Assembly: GCA_964488685.1 (NCBI GenBank)
Contig: CAZAVY010000002.1
Span: forward strand, 16,909 to 80,908
Length of the DNA stretch: 64,000 bases
Direction: 5' to 3'
From: GCA-001735895 sp964488685
GTDB taxonomy: Bacteria > Pseudomonadota > Gammaproteobacteria > GCA-001735895
Part shown: positions 61,553 to 64,000 of the stretch, piece after piece
Numbering within the stretch: position 1 is the stretch's first letter
Layout of the letters: each line of letters starts with the position of its first letter
The notes under the pieces: generated by a model
The model's database searches: none
What the model was told of the DNA's origin: nothing
What the model saw: only the letters and a program-made list of their open reading frames with translations
Translations under genes and position numbers: made by a program

Positions 61553-61807
61553 TCAGCCCTCGCTTTTCAACCAGTCACGCATAATTGCCTTAATCCGGCT
61601 TTGATAAGGAACGCCATCGAGACGAGCTTTGGTTTTGAAGGCTTCTAACAGGTCGGTCTCAATTTTTATACTGATCAATTTGGACCCGGACTTTCTAAGT
61701 GGCATATTGACGATTCGAAAATCATCGAGGAACTTCACAATCTGCTCGGCAGATAGCTGCTCACATTGTGCCAGGTAGCTGTCGGAAAAGAACTGAATCG
61801 TTTTCAC
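61553..61807 (-). CDS. Ribbon-helix-helix protein, possible antitoxin
   Basis: An 84-residue protein whose C-terminal half, SKLISIKIETDLLEAFKTKARLDGVPYQSRIKAIMRDWL, has the beta-strand plus two-helix pattern of ribbon-helix-helix DNA-binding proteins of the CopG/BrnA type. The N-terminal part (SDSYLAQCEQLSAEQIVKFLDDFRIV) may be the partner-binding arm. It overlaps the nucleotidyltransferase stop by 4 bases. The pair looks like a toxin-antitoxin operon with the antitoxin second. Two TATATACC repeats upstream of the operon fit a binding site for such a protein. Confidence 0.7.
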   Translation of the reverse strand: MKTIQFFSDSYLAQCEQLSAEQIVKFLDDFRIVNMPLRKSGSKLISIKIETDLLEAFKTKARLDGVPYQSRIKAIMRDWLKSEG

Positions 61808-62268
61808 TTAAGTTTTTCCAGGGCTTTGATATCCTCGATGTCCTGGGGGCGGCCGCTCGCTTTTTTCATATCGATAAGATCTCTAATATTCAGTACCGGA
61901 ACAGAGGTCGTGGAAAGGCGCTTGTAAACCGCTCTTTTGCCCTTTGCATCAAAATTGATGATGATATCCAGTAGCTCGGAGGGGTCGACAGGGTTGTGAA
62001 AATTCCAGGCAATCAGATTACGATTCTGGATGTATTCATTCCGGTACTCGAATACATCCAGTGCAGTAACGGGTAGACGCGAAACCAGCCCGATCTTTTG
62101 CAGTGCGTCTTCAGCCTTTACCAAGTCGTGTTTCGTCCACCGCAAGGCAACATCAATGTCCAGAGTCCCGCGGATGGCCCCGTGTAGTGCCACCGCATAT
62201 CCGCCAACAACAACGTAACGGACCCTGTATTTGTTCAGCACCTGACATACCCTTTCCAGAAACATCAT
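61804..62268 (-). CDS. Nucleotidyltransferase-fold protein, possible AbiEii-like toxin
   Basis: A 154-residue protein with the minimal nucleotidyltransferase motif: YVVVGGYAVALHG followed by GTLDIDVALR, which holds the GG and the metal-binding DxD pair. A third acidic position may be in LLDIIINFDA. The C-terminal RLSTTSVPVLNIRDLIDMKKASGRPQDIEDIKALEKL is typical of AbiEii/MNT-type proteins linked to toxin-antitoxin systems. It is encoded first, overlapping the ribbon-helix-helix gene. Whether it is a toxin that modifies tRNA or other nucleotides, or an antitoxin of the MNT kind, cannot be decided from sequence. Confidence 0.72.
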   Translation of the reverse strand: MMFLERVCQVLNKYRVRYVVVGGYAVALHGAIRGTLDIDVALRWTKHDLVKAEDALQKIGLVSRLPVTALDVFEYRNEYIQNRNLIAWNFHNPVDPSELLDIIINFDAKGKRAVYKRLSTTSVPVLNIRDLIDMKKASGRPQDIEDIKALEKLK

Positions 62269-62276
62269 TTAGCAAG

Positions 62277-62294
62277 TATATACCAATATATACC
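62277..62294 (-). promoter_or_regulatory. Direct repeats upstream of the nucleotidyltransferase operon, candidate operator
   Basis: TATATACC occurs at 62277-62284 and again at 62287-62294, a 10-base period, starting 9 bases upstream of the first ATG. Ribbon-helix-helix repressors bind such helically phased repeats, so this is a candidate for autoregulation. Confidence 0.5.
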
Positions 62295-62520
62295 CAATGT
62301 GAGCGGGCATGTAAGTATAAACACCCTGTTTTGCTATTACACCATTGGAACAAAGCGATGTTCAATGGCATTCGAATTTGATCCACTTTGGCATAGGTTT
62401 ACATTGAATAACTGACTCGCTCAAAATCAAAAAATGCATTGACTATCAGTCAAATATCCAGGAATGAGTGGTCTAAATTCAAATGCAGCTGATGGTTCAA
62501 TTTTCAACGCAATTCAACAG

Positions 62521-62683
62521 CAATAGCGCTCGGGCGCGACGAACGGTCGATATCCGCTGATCAATGGGGATTATCCGGCGAATTGAGATGTAGGTCACAG
62601 AAATTTTAAAAAAAAATTGAATTTACGATGGTCAACCAGCGGTTTAGGCTAGCTGAGAAATGAACAGGTATCGGGAAATATTC
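62521..62683 (+). repeat. 163-bp duplicated regulatory region, copy B (upstream of the haem protein gene)
   Basis: Inverted partner of 60885-61047, ending 76 bases before the start codon at 62760. The AT-rich centre at about 62607-62617 differs most between copies, while the flanks are nearly identical. The region from 62295 to this repeat holds no gene; near 62366-62400 it has another weak IS21-like terminal motif (ATTTGATCCACTTTGG). Confidence 0.85.
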
Positions 62684-62759
62684 AAACTTTTTGACTTTAG
62701 ACCCCATTCCTGAAAGGCAATTTAGAAATTCATACATCTGTCAAATGTGAGGTGCCAGG

Positions 62760-63944
62760 ATGCAACTAACCAAACAATACTTATTGAGAAACTTGAGCCT
62801 TGTGACTGTGCTTCTTTTCACTGCGGGAGTGTCATTATCTTACGCGGGACCACGTGAACAGGCCAAGCAAATACACGACCGTCTCGCCGGTGTGCCACCG
62901 TCAGACACAGTCATTGATTCAATGGCGGCAAAACTTTCCGGCGGCGATGGCATGGGTGCAGCACTCGAGGCGATGGAGAACAAGGCGTTCTACAACACCA
63001 CCCTACGTGAATTCGCAACGCCCTGGACGAATCGCGAGCGATCGGTGTACGTTGAATTGAATGATTCGATTGCAACGGTGATTGGCATGATTCGTGATGA
63101 GGTACCTTTCGATCAGTTGCTGTACGAAGATATCATTTACGTCGGAAGTGGAAATGCGACCAATATCGCTTATTCGCAGACTGATAACAATCACTATCTT
63201 GACCTGCAGACGAACCGCATTGACCTGGGCGATACCGCGAATCTTGTCAGGCAGCGACAATCCGATTTGCCGGGCTCGCTCATCGGTATCGACCAGACCG
63301 CCGGCATCATGACAACGCGCGGATTTTCCGAGGCGTACTATGTTGCCGGTACAAACCGTTCAGCATTGCGATTTGCCACGATAAATTTTATGTGCATGGA
63401 CATGGAGGATTTTAGCGACATTACCGCTCACCCGGATCGAATTCGCCAGGATGTTACGCGTTCACCGGGAGGCGACAGCAAAATATTCCTAAACGACTGT
63501 CTCAGTTGTCACGCTGGTCTGGATGGACTTGCCGGTGCCTTCGCATACTACGACTTCGACCAAGGAACGGAACAACTCGTTTATACGGCAGGATCGGTGC
63601 AGCCTAAATTCGTCAAAGACGCCAACACATTTCTATTGGGCTACGAAACAAATGACGATTCGTGGATCAACTACTGGCGCACTGGACCGAATGCTTTTGT
63701 CGGCTGGGGCGGACCGGGTTCCGGTACGGGAACCGGCGCCAAAAGCCTGGGCATGGAGCTTTCACAAACGCGGCAGTTCGCCGAATGCCAGGTCAAACAG
63801 GTGTTTGAGAAGGTCTGCTACCGCACACCGAATGGTCAGGCCGATATACAGGCCGTCGAGAACATTGCCACAAACTTTGAAGCGAACGGTCGCAGCATGA
63901 AGCGGGTTTTTGCTGAAACTGCTTTGCACTGTATGGGCAATTGA
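62760..63944 (+). CDS. Exported monohaem c-type protein of unknown function
   Basis: A 394-residue protein with a signal peptide (residues 1-29, ending LSYA) and one haem c site CLSCH at 247-251 (NDCLSCHAGLDGLAG). The N-terminal third has PWTNRERSVYVELNDSIATVIGMIRDEVPFDQLLYEDIIYVG, which distantly recalls cytochrome-linked domains of planctomycete type; I cannot name the family. Four further Cys (212, and three near the C-terminus) might form disulfides, a possible task for the TlpA-like protein. The same 163-bp upstream region as the tlpA operon ties it to that cluster. A ribosome site (CAGGAGAAG) at the right window edge shows that another gene follows. Confidence 0.75.
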   Translation: MQLTKQYLLRNLSLVTVLLFTAGVSLSYAGPREQAKQIHDRLAGVPPSDTVIDSMAAKLSGGDGMGAALEAMENKAFYNTTLREFATPWTNRERSVYVELNDSIATVIGMIRDEVPFDQLLYEDIIYVGSGNATNIAYSQTDNNHYLDLQTNRIDLGDTANLVRQRQSDLPGSLIGIDQTAGIMTTRGFSEAYYVAGTNRSALRFATINFMCMDMEDFSDITAHPDRIRQDVTRSPGGDSKIFLNDCLSCHAGLDGLAGAFAYYDFDQGTEQLVYTAGSVQPKFVKDANTFLLGYETNDDSWINYWRTGPNAFVGWGGPGSGTGTGAKSLGMELSQTRQFAECQVKQVFEKVCYRTPNGQADIQAVENIATNFEANGRSMKRVFAETALHCMGN

Positions 63945-64000
63945 TGGCATGAGCGCACCTAACCGATGCCTCCGATACGAATCAAACAGGAGAAGAGCTG

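Noticed and set aside
61347..61604. 85-codon plus-strand frame in the accessory region
   Set aside because: No ribosome site, no recognisable motif, and it runs into the 3' end of the antitoxin-like gene on the other strand.
60885..62683. The inverted 163-bp pair as the ends of a composite transposon
   Set aside because: No transposase gene lies between them and each copy sits in the same position and orientation relative to a downstream gene, so duplicated control regions fit better. The mobile option is kept only as an alternative.

Overview
The window reads as a chromosomal segment of a Gammaproteobacterium with roughly 50% GC. The clearest markers are the near-canonical block gyrA-pheA-hisC-tyrA-aroA-cmk-rpsA-ihfB-lapB-pyrF, the eno-kdsA-pyrG string, an mtaD-ubiG-mupP-yciK set as in Pseudomonas, an hscAB-type isc operon, CmoA/CmoB, LexA and lipid A genes. 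I cannot assign an order. Everything is read from the sequence and from family knowledge; no database search was run.

Layout. 1-3.6 kb: eno (cut by the window edge)-kdsA-pyrG, leftward. 3.8-5.1 kb: a diguanylate cyclase with two receiver domains that lack the usual Asp. 5.1-20.7 kb: a long leftward run (cmoB, cmoA, tilS, accA, pyrF, lapB, ihfB, rpsA, cmk, aroA, tyrA, hisC, pheA, gyrA), from which serC is missing. 21.1-24.6 kb: rightward mtaD-ubiG-mupP-yciK, preceded by a MITE. 24.6-28.7 kb: leftward dnaE and rnhB. 28.7-31.9 kb: rightward gnnA-gnnB-lpxB, which suggests a lipid A carrying 2,3-diamino-glucose. 31.9-35.3 kb: a decayed methyltransferase, a persulfide dioxygenase-rhodanese fusion, a NERD-domain membrane protein, an interrupted gene and a DUF192 protein. 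35.5-40.1 kb: a complete DSF quorum-sensing module, rpfG-rpfC facing rpfF. 40.5-45.5 kb: an isc operon with no iscU, a NifS-like desulfurase and an IscR lacking most cluster ligands. 45.6-50.3 kb: Spy-like protein, trmJ, suhB, a second MITE, lexA, selO. 50.4-56.3 kb: acetate and glyoxylate genes (acs, aceK, aceA) with a fused two-component relic between them.

56.3-64 kb is accessory in character. It holds a fragment of an acyl-CoA synthetase, a broken tRNA-Ser, a leftward operon tlpA-like/DUF4266/DUF3570/apbE, a nucleotidyltransferase/ribbon-helix-helix pair that resembles a toxin-antitoxin module, and a rightward gene for a secreted CxxCH (haem c) protein. A 163-bp sequence is present once upstream of the tlpA operon and once, inverted, upstream of the cytochrome gene. 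The two transcription units are therefore probably regulated together, and the nucleotidyltransferase pair sits between them. I read this as an uncharacterised extracytoplasmic redox system with outer-membrane barrel, Cys-rich lipoprotein, thiol oxidoreductase, flavin transferase and haem protein parts. It is my best candidate for an undescribed system.

The segment also shows decay. Remnants of a response regulator, a histidine kinase/NtrC pair, a SABATH-type methyltransferase, an acyl-CoA synthetase and a tRNA lie between intact housekeeping genes.
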